Source: Massilia sp.
GTDB taxonomy: Bacteria; Pseudomonadota; Gammaproteobacteria; Burkholderiales; Burkholderiaceae_D
Length of the DNA: 64,000 bases
Assembly (NCBI GenBank): GCA_025359245.1
Contig: JANYGW010000173.1
Span: forward strand, 1-64,000
Reading direction: 5' to 3'
Below, in pieces: positions 19,535 through 29,209 of the stretch. The position numbers were made by a program, and so were the translations under genes. Positions within the stretch are counted from its first letter, which is position 1; each line of letters begins with the position of its first letter. The notes under the pieces were generated by a model. The model made no database searches. It had not been told where the DNA came from and saw nothing but the letters and a program-made list of their open reading frames with translations.

Positions 19535-21174
19535 CAGTGCGCCGCCGCGTGGCTGTGTGCGGACAGCAGTTTTTCCAGCATCGGATCGCGCAAGTACACG
19601 TCCGGCGAAAAAATGGCATGGCCTTCCGCGTCGGCAATCGCGGTCGTGTAGAACAGCACCACCGGAATCGGCGTCTTCAATGTCACGGTCTTCGACTCGC
19701 CCGGTTCCATCGCCGCGGCGATTTTTTCGGCATCCCAGTCCGGCTTGCCGGCCAACACAAACTGCGCCAGCTCCTGCGGCTTTTCGACGCGGATGCAGCC
19801 GTGGCTCAGGTCGCGCCGGGTGCGCTTGAACAGTTCGCGCGCCGACGTCGAATGCAAATAGATGTTGTCGGGATTCGGCATGGCGAACTTGACCGCGCCG
19901 AGCGCGTTCTTCGGCCCCGGACGCTGGCGCACCCGGTAGTTGCCAGCACGCAGGCCGTCGAGCGCCGCGGCATCGACATTCTGGATCGGTTCACCGCCGC
20001 CCTTGACCGGCACCATTTCCATATCGTTTTCGGTCAGGTACGCAGGATTCTTTTGCAGCTTCGGGATCATCTCCGCCTTTTCTATGCTGCGCGGCACGTT
20101 CCAGTAGGGATTGAATTCCAGGTAGCGCATGGTGCCGATGAACAGCGGCGTCTCGGTCTTGACCGCGGTGCCGACGATGACTTTCATTTCCAGCGGCGGC
20201 TCGGCCTTGCTGGAACTGGTGTCGAAGGCCCATAGCCGGAACGCCGGCAGGTTGACTGCAATCACCGGGCCGGGCGTAAACTCGGGCAGCCAGCGCATCC
20301 GCTCCAGCGTCAGTTCCAGCTGGCGCACGCGTTGGCTCAGCGGCGTGTTCAGCGCGGTGATGGTGTCGCGCCCCAGCACGCCATCGTCGAGCAAGCCGTG
20401 GCGCGCCTGGAAGCGCTTGACCGCTTCGGCCAGTTCGGTCGTGTAGTGGTCGTCCTGCGCGGGCGCCGCACCGGGCGCGTCGCCCAGCGTTTGCAGCAGC
20501 GTGCGCAGCGTGCCGGCCTGCGGATAGGCCGCGTCGACTTCGATTTTTTTACCTTTGGCCATGGCCGGCAATGTCACCGCCGGCACCAGCGCCAGTTCGC
20601 GGTAGTGCGCCAGCGCGGCCTTGACCCGCTTGTAGATGGTGATGTTCGGCTCGGCGCTGGCGGCCACGGCGGCCAGGCGATTTTCATCGAGGCCGGTGCG
20701 CAGCTGTTCGACCGGGTCGAACGCTTTCAGGCGCGGATCGGGCGGCGCGCTGTGGTATTCGGAGCGCACGCGGCCGACCCGCAAGTCGGCCAGGTAATGC
20801 AGCATGGCGCGCGTCAGCGCCACGTCCAGCTCGGCATCGTTGTGCGCGGCGGCGTGCAGCTGCTTGTCGAGCTCGTCGGCCAGGTATTCGGACGGCGACA
20901 ACCCTTGCGCAGCAGCGCCGTGCAGCAGGGCGATCGCGGCCGTGGCCTTGGCATTGCCTTTGTCCAGCCACGCCGGCGCATAGGCACGCTTGGCATAGAA
21001 ACGGTCGAGCCAGTCACGTTCGTCGTACGGGCGCTGTCCAGGCGGCGGCGCCTGTTTCGCGCTCGCTGCCAGGGCGCGGATGTCGTCGGGTACGGCAGCT
21101 TGGGCATAGCACGTCGCGAACGACAGGAGCAGGGTAATGGCCAGCGATGCCAGCGGCGTGGTTCTGAGCGTCAT
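19534..21174 (-). CDS. L,D-transpeptidase (YcbB/LdtD-like) with peptidoglycan-binding domain
   Basis: PG-binding-like AVKRFQARHGLLDDGVLGRDTITALN and catalytic SARELFKRTRRDLSHGCIRVEKPQELAQFVL (HGCIRV). Confidence 0.93.
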   Translation of the reverse strand: MTLRTTPLASLAITLLLSFATCYAQAAVPDDIRALAASAKQAPPPGQRPYDERDWLDRFYAKRAYAPAWLDKGNAKATAAIALLHGAAAQGLSPSEYLADELDKQLHAAAHNDAELDVALTRAMLHYLADLRVGRVRSEYHSAPPDPRLKAFDPVEQLRTGLDENRLAAVAASAEPNITIYKRVKAALAHYRELALVPAVTLPAMAKGKKIEVDAAYPQAGTLRTLLQTLGDAPGAAPAQDDHYTTELAEAVKRFQARHGLLDDGVLGRDTITALNTPLSQRVRQLELTLERMRWLPEFTPGPVIAVNLPAFRLWAFDTSSSKAEPPLEMKVIVGTAVKTETPLFIGTMRYLEFNPYWNVPRSIEKAEMIPKLQKNPAYLTENDMEMVPVKGGGEPIQNVDAAALDGLRAGNYRVRQRPGPKNALGAVKFAMPNPDNIYLHSTSARELFKRTRRDLSHGCIRVEKPQELAQFVLAGKPDWDAEKIAAAMEPGESKTVTLKTPIPVVLFYTTAIADAEGHAIFSPDVYLRDPMLEKLLSAHSHAAAH

Positions 21175-21208
21175 GCGGGGCGAGGAAAGTGAAAAGTTGC
21201 CAATTGTA

Positions 21209-21616
21209 TCAGCTGTTAATGGCGAGTAGTTCGCCGTCTTTGTTAAAGGCGAGGAAGCGCTCGACCTGTCCGGTATGGATGTAGGTGACCATCATGTTGA
21301 GCGGCGCTTCGGCCTCGGCCGTTGCCGGCGCCTTGCCGTCGCGCCCGGACAAGGTCGTCACGAAGACGATATCCCAATCGGCGCCGGTGTGGCGCGATTC
21401 TGCCACCAGGTCCTCGAAGCTGCCCAGTTCGGCCAGCGTCTTGTCGACGCACATGACCGGCAGCAGCGCGCCGCCGCGCCGCTCGGCGTAGTGCGCGCGC
21501 TGCGGTTCCGGCGCGTCGTCCGGCAGTTCGGCGCGGGCAAACGCGAATAACAGCCGCTGCGGCTGGGCCTGGGAACGGGCTGCGGCGAGCAGATCGGCAT
21601 AGCTGGTGATGGTCAT
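21209..21616 (-). CDS. conserved hypothetical protein
   Basis: MTITSYADLLAAARSQAQPQRLLFAFARAELPDDAPEPQ... ORF with coding-like composition, starting downstream of an RBS-like aggcgc. Confidence 0.65.
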   Translation of the reverse strand: MTITSYADLLAAARSQAQPQRLLFAFARAELPDDAPEPQRAHYAERRGGALLPVMCVDKTLAELGSFEDLVAESRHTGADWDIVFVTTLSGRDGKAPATAEAEAPLNMMVTYIHTGQVERFLAFNKDGELLAINS

Positions 21617-21810
21617 GGTGCGCCTTTCGATTGCGAAGATTGCACATGTATAGCGCATCCATCCGGCGGCCTCCATACGTACAAAGGCGTAGCGCGACTA
21701 GGCCATGCCGCCATGCTGGACAGCCATCATGCGAATAGTCAACGCCATGTCCGCTGCATACACTCTCCGATGTCAAGGTACCACCACCATCTACACTGAG
21801 GAGCTTACGC

Positions 21811-23730
21811 ATGGACAGCAAGAAGGACTCGAACGACAACAACGTGACCGTGCCGGGCGGCCGCCGCAATTTCCTCGGCAAGAGCGCCATCGTGGGCCTG
21901 GCTGGCGCGGGCGCCGTGCTCGGCCTGGCCGGTTGCAAGGAAGAGGCCACCAAGGTGGCCACCAAGGCCGCACCGGCCGCCGCCGGCCATGAAGTCGCGC
22001 CCGGACAGCTGGACGAGTACTACCATTTTTCCAGCGGCGGCCACTCGGGCGAAGCGCGCATCATGGGCATTCCTTCGGGCCGCACGCTGCGCCGCATCCC
22101 GGTCTTCAATATCGATCCGATGGTCGGCTGGGGCATCACCAACGAGTCGAAGGCGATCATGGGCACCAAGGCCGATGGCAGCCTGCGCTACACTACCGGC
22201 GACACCCACCACGTGCATGGCAGCTATACCGACGGCACGTACGACAGCCGCTGGCTGTTCGTCAACGACAAGATTCATTCGCGCCTGGCGCGCATCCGCA
22301 TGGATACGATGGAATGCGACACCATCCTGCAACTGCCCAACGTGATGGGCTTCCACGGCATTTTCCCCGACAAGCGCGATCCTGTCGACGCCGCCATCAA
22401 CCGCACCACGCGCGTCTTTTGCGGCGCCGAATTCCATATCCCGCTGCCCAACGACGGACGCGACCTGGATGACCCGAGCAAATGGGGCGCGCTGTTTTCC
22501 TGCGTCAGCGCCGACACCATGGAAGTGATGTGGCAGTGCCGCGTCGACGGCAACATGGACCTGGTCGCCACCTCGTACGACGGCAAGCTGGCCGCGTCGA
22601 ACCAGTACAACACGGAAAACGCCGCCGACCAGGCCGGCATGATGGCCGCCGAACGCGACGCTTGCGTGTTCTTCCACGTGGCGCGCGTCGAGGCGCTGGT
22701 CAAGGCCGGCAAGTTCACCACCATCGGCGGCTCCAAGGTGCCGGTGGTCGACGGCCGCAAGGCTGCCAATCCCGACCCGAAGACGTCGATCACCTGCTAC
22801 GTTCCGGTCGGCAAGAATCCGCACGGCGTCAACGCCACCCCGGACGGCAAGTACTTCGTGTGCGCCGGCAAGCTCTCGCCGACCGCCACCGTGATCGACC
22901 TGTCCAAGGTGCTGCAGTGGTTCGACGGCGCCCTGAAGCTCGAGCGCGACAGCGTCGTGGCCGAGCCGGAAATCGGCCTCGGCCCGCTGCACACCGCTTT
23001 CGACGGCAAGGGCAACGCCTACACGTCGCTGTTCCTCGACAGCCAGGTCGTCAAATGGAATATCGACCTGGCGATCGCCCAGTTCAAGGGCGACAAGACG
23101 GTCAAGCCCATCATCGACAAGATCGACGTCCATTACCAGCCCGGCCACGGCTACTCGTCGATGGGCGAGACCAAGGAAGCCGACGGCAAATACTTCAATT
23201 CGGGCAACAAGTTCTCGAAGGACCGCTTCCTGCCGGTCGGTCCGCTGCACTGCGAGACCGAGCAGCTGATCGACCTGACCGGCGCCAAGATGAAGCTGGT
23301 GTCGGACCACACCGCCTATCCGGAACCGCACGACGGCATCATCGTGCGCCGCGACCGCGTCAAGACGCGCCAGATCTACACGATGACCGATTTCCCCAAC
23401 GCGGTCACGGCCGACAACGCGGGCATCGAACGCAAGGGCAACAAGGTGCATGTGCGCCTGATGTCGCAGGCGCCGGCCTTCAGCATGCCGATCATCAAGA
23501 TCAAGGTGGGCGACGAAGTCACGCTGACGCTGACCAACCATGACAAGGTGGAAGATTTGACGCACGGCTGCGCCATTCCGACCTACAACATCAACTTCAT
23601 CGTCAATCCGCAGGAAACCAAATCGGTCACCTTCAAGGCCGATCACCCGGGTGCCTACTGGATCTATTGCACCCACTTCTGCCACGCGCTGCACCTGGAA
23701 ATGCGCAGCCGCTTGCTGGTGGAGGCCTAA
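21811..23730 (+). CDS. nosZ: nitrous-oxide reductase, copy 1 (Tat signal)
   Basis: RRNFLGKSAIVGLAGAGAVLGLAGC leader, GDTHHVHGSYTDGTYDSRWLFVNDK (CuZ His), CTHFCHALHLEM (CuA). Confidence 0.97.
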   Translation: MDSKKDSNDNNVTVPGGRRNFLGKSAIVGLAGAGAVLGLAGCKEEATKVATKAAPAAAGHEVAPGQLDEYYHFSSGGHSGEARIMGIPSGRTLRRIPVFNIDPMVGWGITNESKAIMGTKADGSLRYTTGDTHHVHGSYTDGTYDSRWLFVNDKIHSRLARIRMDTMECDTILQLPNVMGFHGIFPDKRDPVDAAINRTTRVFCGAEFHIPLPNDGRDLDDPSKWGALFSCVSADTMEVMWQCRVDGNMDLVATSYDGKLAASNQYNTENAADQAGMMAAERDACVFFHVARVEALVKAGKFTTIGGSKVPVVDGRKAANPDPKTSITCYVPVGKNPHGVNATPDGKYFVCAGKLSPTATVIDLSKVLQWFDGALKLERDSVVAEPEIGLGPLHTAFDGKGNAYTSLFLDSQVVKWNIDLAIAQFKGDKTVKPIIDKIDVHYQPGHGYSSMGETKEADGKYFNSGNKFSKDRFLPVGPLHCETEQLIDLTGAKMKLVSDHTAYPEPHDGIIVRRDRVKTRQIYTMTDFPNAVTADNAGIERKGNKVHVRLMSQAPAFSMPIIKIKVGDEVTLTLTNHDKVEDLTHGCAIPTYNINFIVNPQETKSVTFKADHPGAYWIYCTHFCHALHLEMRSRLLVEA

Positions 23731-23821
23731 AACGGGGGAGGGCGGCGCGCTAAAGGTACAAACGCTATGTCGGTTACCGCACAGAGCGCGCGGCGTGTTT
23801 CCTGTACAACCGTTAGCTTCG

Positions 23822-23836
23822 GGGAAACTGTTTCCC
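23822..23836. promoter_or_regulatory. perfect dyad GGGAAAC-T-GTTTCCC between the two nosZ genes
   Basis: 7-bp arms, 24 bp upstream of the nosZ copy 2 start. Confidence 0.4.
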
Positions 23837-23859
23837 GTGCCGCCCACCGGAGAGCATCA

Positions 23860-25773
23860 ATGAAACGAACCAAGCCAGCACCGACCGACGCCATCACCGT
23901 CCCTAGCCGCCGCGATTTCCTGGGCAAGAGTGCACTGGCCGGCATGGCGACCGCCGGCGCGGTGATCGGGCTGTCGGGCTGCAAGGAAGACAGCAAGGCC
24001 GCCAAGCCGGCCGCCGCCGCCGCCGATCCTACCCACATCGCTCCCGGCCAGCTCGACACCTATTACGCCTTCATCAGCGCCGGCCATGCGGGCGAAGTGC
24101 GCGTGCTGGGCTTGCCTTCCGGCCGTACCCTGAAGCGCATCCCGGTGTTCAATACCGACTGCATGGTCGGCTGGGGCACGACCAATGAATCGAAAGCGGT
24201 CATGGGCACCAAGCCCGATGGCAGCCTGCAATACACGACCGGCGACACCCACCACGTGCACGGCAGCTACAAGGACGGCACTTACGACAGCCGCTGGCTG
24301 TTCGTCAACGACAAGATTCACTCGCGCCTGGCGCGCATCCGCATGGATACGATGGAATGCGACAAGATCACGCCGCTGCCCAACGTGATGGGCTTCCACG
24401 GCATTTTCCCGGACAAGCGCGACCCGGTCGACGCCGCCATCAACTACACGACGCGCGTCTTTTGCGGCGCCGAATTCCACATTCCGTTGCCGAACGACGG
24501 GCGCGACCTGGACGACCCGTCCAAATGGGGCTGCCTGTTCAGCTGCGTCGATGCGGCCACGATGGAAGTACGCTGGCAATGCCGGATCGACGGCAACATG
24601 GAGCTGATGGCCACTTCCTACGATGGCAAGCTGGCCGCCGCGACCCAGTACAACACCGAAAACGCCGCCGACCTGGCCGGCATGATGGCGGCCGAACGCG
24701 ACGCCTGCGTGTTTTTCCACATCGAACGCATCGAAGCGGCCATCAAAGCCGGCAAGACCACCACGATCGGCAGCTCCAAGGTGCCGGTGGTCGACGGCCG
24801 CGTGGCCGCCAACGGCGACCCGAAGACCGCATTGACATGTTATGTCCCAGTCGGCAAGAACCCGCACGGCGTCAACGCCAGCCCGGACGGCAAGTATTTC
24901 GTCTGCGCCGGCAAGCTGTCGCCGACCGCCACCGTGATCGAGCTGGCCAAGGTGATGCAGTGGTTCGCCGGCGACCTGAAGACGCAGCGCGACAGCGTCG
25001 TGGCCGAGCCGGAAATCGGCCTCGGTCCGCTGCACACCGCCTTCGACGGCAGGGGCAATGCCTACACCTCGCTGTTCCTGGACAGCCAGGTCGTCAAATG
25101 GAGCGTCGACCTGGCCATCGCCCAGTTCAAGGGCGACAAGACGGTCAAGCCGATCCTGGACCGGCACGACGTGCATTACCAGCCCGGCCATGGCTACTCG
25201 TCGATGGGCGAGACCAAGGAAGCCGACGGCAAGTACTTCAACTCGGGCAACAAGTTTTCGAAGGACCGTTTCCTGCCGGTCGGCCCCTTGCACCCTGAAA
25301 CGGAACAGATCCTCGACATCAGCGGCGACAAGATGGTGCTGCTGGCCGACCACACCGCCTATCCCGAGCCGCACGACGGCTGCATCGTCCGGCGCGACCG
25401 CGTGAAAACACGCCAGGTCGCAACCATGACGGATTTTCCGAACGCCGTCACGGCCGAGAATGCGGGCATCGAACGCAAGGGCAACAAGGTCAGCGTGCGC
25501 CTGATGTCGCAGGCGCCGGCGTTCAGCATGCCAGTCATCAAGGTCAAGGTCGGCGATGAAGTGACGCTGACGCTGACCAACCACGACAAGGTGGAAGACT
25601 TGACGCACGGTTGCGCCATCCCTTTTCACAATATCAACTTCATCGTCAATCCGCAGGAAACCCGGTCGGTCACGTTCAAGACCGAGCACGCGGGCGCCTA
25701 CTGGATCTATTGCACCCACTTCTGCCACGCGCTGCACCTGGAAATGCGCAGCCGCTTGCTTGTGGAGGCGTGA
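23860..25773 (+). CDS. nosZ: nitrous-oxide reductase, copy 2 (Tat signal)
   Basis: MKRTKPAPTDAITVPSRRDFLGKSALAGMATAGAVIGLSGCKED leader, then a sequence colinear with and very similar to copy 1, including the CuA and CuZ motifs. Confidence 0.97.
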   Translation: MKRTKPAPTDAITVPSRRDFLGKSALAGMATAGAVIGLSGCKEDSKAAKPAAAAADPTHIAPGQLDTYYAFISAGHAGEVRVLGLPSGRTLKRIPVFNTDCMVGWGTTNESKAVMGTKPDGSLQYTTGDTHHVHGSYKDGTYDSRWLFVNDKIHSRLARIRMDTMECDKITPLPNVMGFHGIFPDKRDPVDAAINYTTRVFCGAEFHIPLPNDGRDLDDPSKWGCLFSCVDAATMEVRWQCRIDGNMELMATSYDGKLAAATQYNTENAADLAGMMAAERDACVFFHIERIEAAIKAGKTTTIGSSKVPVVDGRVAANGDPKTALTCYVPVGKNPHGVNASPDGKYFVCAGKLSPTATVIELAKVMQWFAGDLKTQRDSVVAEPEIGLGPLHTAFDGRGNAYTSLFLDSQVVKWSVDLAIAQFKGDKTVKPILDRHDVHYQPGHGYSSMGETKEADGKYFNSGNKFSKDRFLPVGPLHPETEQILDISGDKMVLLADHTAYPEPHDGCIVRRDRVKTRQVATMTDFPNAVTAENAGIERKGNKVSVRLMSQAPAFSMPVIKVKVGDEVTLTLTNHDKVEDLTHGCAIPFHNINFIVNPQETRSVTFKTEHAGAYWIYCTHFCHALHLEMRSRLLVEA

Positions 25774-25781
25774 GTATTCCC

Positions 25782-27956
25782 ATGCGCGCGCTGACCCGTT
25801 TCCTGTCGCTGCTGGCCCTGATGTCCCTGCTGGGCGCCGGGCCGGCGCATGCGACGGTGTATGACGCCGAACTGTCGCAGGAACTGCTGCACGGGCCCGA
25901 CCTGTGCGGGCAGGCGCCGTGCCGCGACGTGATGCCGCAGGCGCAGCGTTTTTCGCTGAGGAAGGGCCGGCCCAGCTATGTCGAAGCCTTCGGCAGCGGG
26001 CCCGACAAGGTCGAGCACGTGGTCGGCTATGTGTTCCTGTCGACCGACGTGGTCGACATCCCCGCCTATTCGGGCAAGCCGATCGTGACCCTGATCGGCA
26101 TGGACACGGGCGGCGTGATCACCGGCGTGCGCGTGCTCAAGCACTCCGAGCCGATCCTGCTGGCCGGCATTCCCGAATCGACGCTGCTCAAGTTCATCTC
26201 CCAATACACCGGCAAGCGCGGCGACGCCAAGCTGCAGATCGGCCATGGCGACAGCGCCAGCGGCGCGGTCGGGCTGGATGCGATCAGCGGCGCCACCGTC
26301 ACCGTGATCGCCGAGAACCAGGTCATTTCGCGCAGCGCCTACGAAATCGGACGCCAGGTCGGCATCTTCAAGCGCGAAGTGCGCCCGCCGGCACGCTACA
26401 CCGCCCTCAATGAGCGCCTGAGCTGGGCCCAGATGCTGGCCGAGGGCAGCGTCGCGCACATGCAGGTGGCGCCGGCCGCCGTCGGCGCGACCGGCGACGG
26501 CCCGTACATGGACATGTATTTCGGCCACCTGAACGTGCCGTCGGTGGGCATCAGCGTGCTGGGCGAGCCGGTCTACCAGCGCCTGATGAGCGAACTCAAG
26601 CCCGACGAGCAGGCCATCTTCATCATCGCCAACGGCCAGGCCTCGTTCAAGGGTTCGGGCTTCGTGCGCGGCGGCATTTACGACCGCATCCAGGTGCGCC
26701 AGGACCCGAAAACCTTCACCTTCCGCGACACCGATTACCAGAACCTGTACGGCGTGCAGGCCGAAGGGGCGCCGGCGTTTACCGAGTCGGCCGTGTTCAT
26801 CGTGCGCTCGAAGGATTTCAATCCGGCCTGGCCGTGGCAGCTGGCCCTGCTGGCCAACAAGGTCGATCCGCAGACCGGCGCCAAGGCTTTCGTCCACTTC
26901 GACCAGGAATACTGGCTGCCGTCGCGCTACCTGATCGGCGGACGGCCGCAGATTGCGCGCGTGGAAGCGGCCTGGCAAACCATCTGGAAGGGCAAGAAGC
27001 TCGAGATCGGCCTGTTCCTGTTGGTGCTCGCCTTTACCGCGGCCATGTATTCGCAGCGCGACACACTGGTGCGCATCTCGTCGCGCAAGCACAAGCCGTG
27101 GATCAAGCGCCCGCGCCACGTGCTGTGGCTGGTCAGCGTGGTGTTCCTGGGCTTTTACCTGAAGGCGCAGCCCAGCATCACCCAGGTGCTGACCTGGTTC
27201 CATTCGCTGCTGCATCAGTGGAAATGGGAGCTGTTCCTGTCGGATCCGTTCATTTTCCTGTTCTGGTGGTTCATCATCATCAGCGTGCTGGTGTGGGGCA
27301 GGGGCGTGTTCTGCGGCTGGCTCTGTCCGTTCGGCTCGCTCCAGCAACTGGCCCTGTCGATCGGCAAGGCAGTCGGGCTGGAACGCTTCCAGAAGCTGCT
27401 GCCCAAGCCGCTGCACGACAAGCTGCGTTACATTAAGTACGGCGTGTTTGCCGTGCTGCTGGGCGTGTCGTTCTTTTCGATGGAAGCGGCCGAGCACCTG
27501 GCCGAGGTCGAGCCATTCAAGACCACCTTCATCGTCGGCGTATGGAACCGCAGCTGGCCGTTCTGGATTTTCATCGGCGCCATCCTGGGCTGGTCGTTCT
27601 TCAGCGAGCGCCCGTATTGCAAATACATTTGCCCGCTGGGCGCGGGGCTGGCCTTGCCCGGCAAGTTCCGCCTGTTCGGACTCAAGCGCAAGGCCGAATG
27701 CACGACCTGCCATGCTTGCGCGGCTGGCTGCGGCTCGCACGCGATCGACAGCGAAGGCAAGATCGACCAGATGGAATGCATGTTGTGCCTCGACTGCATG
27801 ATCCTGTATTACGACGATCATGCCTGTCCGCCGCTGGTCAAGGAGCGCAAGAGCCGCGAAAAGCAGGGCCTGGCGCTAACGCCCATCAACGCCGGCGGCT
27901 ATTTCATCTCGCTCGACTCGGTCAAGGACGCGCTGGCGGCGCGCAAGGAATCGTGA
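25782..27956 (+). CDS. nosR: NosR regulatory/electron-donating membrane flavoprotein
   Basis: Periplasmic FMN-binding region, polytopic membrane domain and C-terminal ferredoxin-like CTTCHACAAGCGSHAIDSEGKIDQMECMLCLDCMILYYDDHACPPLVKERK. Confidence 0.95.
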   Translation: MRALTRFLSLLALMSLLGAGPAHATVYDAELSQELLHGPDLCGQAPCRDVMPQAQRFSLRKGRPSYVEAFGSGPDKVEHVVGYVFLSTDVVDIPAYSGKPIVTLIGMDTGGVITGVRVLKHSEPILLAGIPESTLLKFISQYTGKRGDAKLQIGHGDSASGAVGLDAISGATVTVIAENQVISRSAYEIGRQVGIFKREVRPPARYTALNERLSWAQMLAEGSVAHMQVAPAAVGATGDGPYMDMYFGHLNVPSVGISVLGEPVYQRLMSELKPDEQAIFIIANGQASFKGSGFVRGGIYDRIQVRQDPKTFTFRDTDYQNLYGVQAEGAPAFTESAVFIVRSKDFNPAWPWQLALLANKVDPQTGAKAFVHFDQEYWLPSRYLIGGRPQIARVEAAWQTIWKGKKLEIGLFLLVLAFTAAMYSQRDTLVRISSRKHKPWIKRPRHVLWLVSVVFLGFYLKAQPSITQVLTWFHSLLHQWKWELFLSDPFIFLFWWFIIISVLVWGRGVFCGWLCPFGSLQQLALSIGKAVGLERFQKLLPKPLHDKLRYIKYGVFAVLLGVSFFSMEAAEHLAEVEPFKTTFIVGVWNRSWPFWIFIGAILGWSFFSERPYCKYICPLGAGLALPGKFRLFGLKRKAECTTCHACAAGCGSHAIDSEGKIDQMECMLCLDCMILYYDDHACPPLVKERKSREKQGLALTPINAGGYFISLDSVKDALAARKES

Positions 27957-29209
27957 TGCGCAGTGCGGTCTGCCTGATATTGATGCTGCTGGCAGGCGGC
28001 GCGCACTGCGCGGAACTGCGCGTGGCGGCGGGCCAGTCGATCGGCGCGGCGATCCGCGCGGCGGCGCCGGGCGACACCGTGCTGGTCGGGCGCGGCTTCT
28101 ACAATGAACACCTGCTGATCGACAAGCCACTGACGCTGCGCGGGCTGGACCGGCCCACCATCAGTGGCCAGAACAGCGGCGACGTGATCCGGGTCACGGC
28201 CAGTGATGTCACCGTCGAGGGCCTGATCATCCGCGACAGCGGCGTCGACCTGGGCGCGCAGAACGCGGGCGTGTACGTGGTGCCGGGATCGGACCGCTTC
28301 ACGCTGCGCCAGTGCGTGCTGACCTACACGCTGTTCGGCGTGTGGCTGCAAAAATCGAATCAGTCGAAGGTGATCGACAACATCATCACCGGCAAGCGCG
28401 ACCTGCAGTCGCCGGCGCGCGGCAACGGCATCCAGGTGTTCGACACCGCTGACGCCGAGGTGATCGGCAACAACATCAGCTACGCGCGCGACGGCATTTA
28501 CGTCGACGTATCGACCCGTGCCCTGTTTCGCGGCAACAAAATCCACCACCTGCGCTACGGCACGCACTATATGAACACCAACCACAGCACGTGGGAAAAC
28601 AACGAGTCCTACCTGAACCGGGGCGGCCTGGCGCTGATGGAAGTGCGCGACCTGCTGGTGCGTAACAACATCGCCTGGGGCAACGCGGACCACGGCATCA
28701 TGCTGCGCACGATCCAGGACTCCGTCATCGAAAACAATATCGTGGCCGGCAACGGGCGCGGCTTCTTTGTCTACGACGCCGAATACAACGTCCTGCGCAA
28801 CAACACCGTCATCAACAACCGGGTCGGCGTGCACCTGACGGCCGGCTCGTCGAACAACAAGGTCGATGGCAATGACTTCATCGGCAACGAGGAGGCGGTC
28901 AAGTTCGTCGCCTCGCGCGATGTCCAGTGGGGCCGCACGCGCGGCAACTACTGGAGCAACTACAGCGGCTGGGACCAGGACGGCGACGGCGCCGGCGACG
29001 TGGCCTACGAAGCGAGCGACCTGGTCGACCGCCTCAACTGGCAATACCCGCTGGTCAAGCTGCTGCTGTCGAGCCCGTCCGTGAAGACGCTGCGCTTCGT
29101 GGCGCGCCAGTTTCCCGTGCTGCATGCGCCCAGTGTGGTCGACCAGCATCCGCGCATGCGCCCCAACAATCCACTATGGAGCCGCTGGAATGACAAACAT
29201 GCCAATTGA
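27956..29209 (+). CDS. nosD: NosD periplasmic copper-loading protein (beta-helix)
   Basis: Signal peptide and pectate-lyase-like beta-helix (VTVEGLIIRDSGVDLGAQNAGVYV...WENNESYLNRGGLALMEVRDLLVRNNIAWGNADHG). Start overlaps the nosR stop. Confidence 0.95.
   Translation: MRSAVCLILMLLAGGAHCAELRVAAGQSIGAAIRAAAPGDTVLVGRGFYNEHLLIDKPLTLRGLDRPTISGQNSGDVIRVTASDVTVEGLIIRDSGVDLGAQNAGVYVVPGSDRFTLRQCVLTYTLFGVWLQKSNQSKVIDNIITGKRDLQSPARGNGIQVFDTADAEVIGNNISYARDGIYVDVSTRALFRGNKIHHLRYGTHYMNTNHSTWENNESYLNRGGLALMEVRDLLVRNNIAWGNADHGIMLRTIQDSVIENNIVAGNGRGFFVYDAEYNVLRNNTVINNRVGVHLTAGSSNNKVDGNDFIGNEEAVKFVASRDVQWGRTRGNYWSNYSGWDQDGDGAGDVAYEASDLVDRLNWQYPLVKLLLSSPSVKTLRFVARQFPVLHAPSVVDQHPRMRPNNPLWSRWNDKHAN

Noticed and set aside
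21805-27821. Long minus-strand ORFs of 680, 626 and 704 aa
   Set aside because: Antisense to nosZ copy 1, nosZ copy 2 and nosR respectively; compositionally His/Val/Gln-rich shadow translations without domains.
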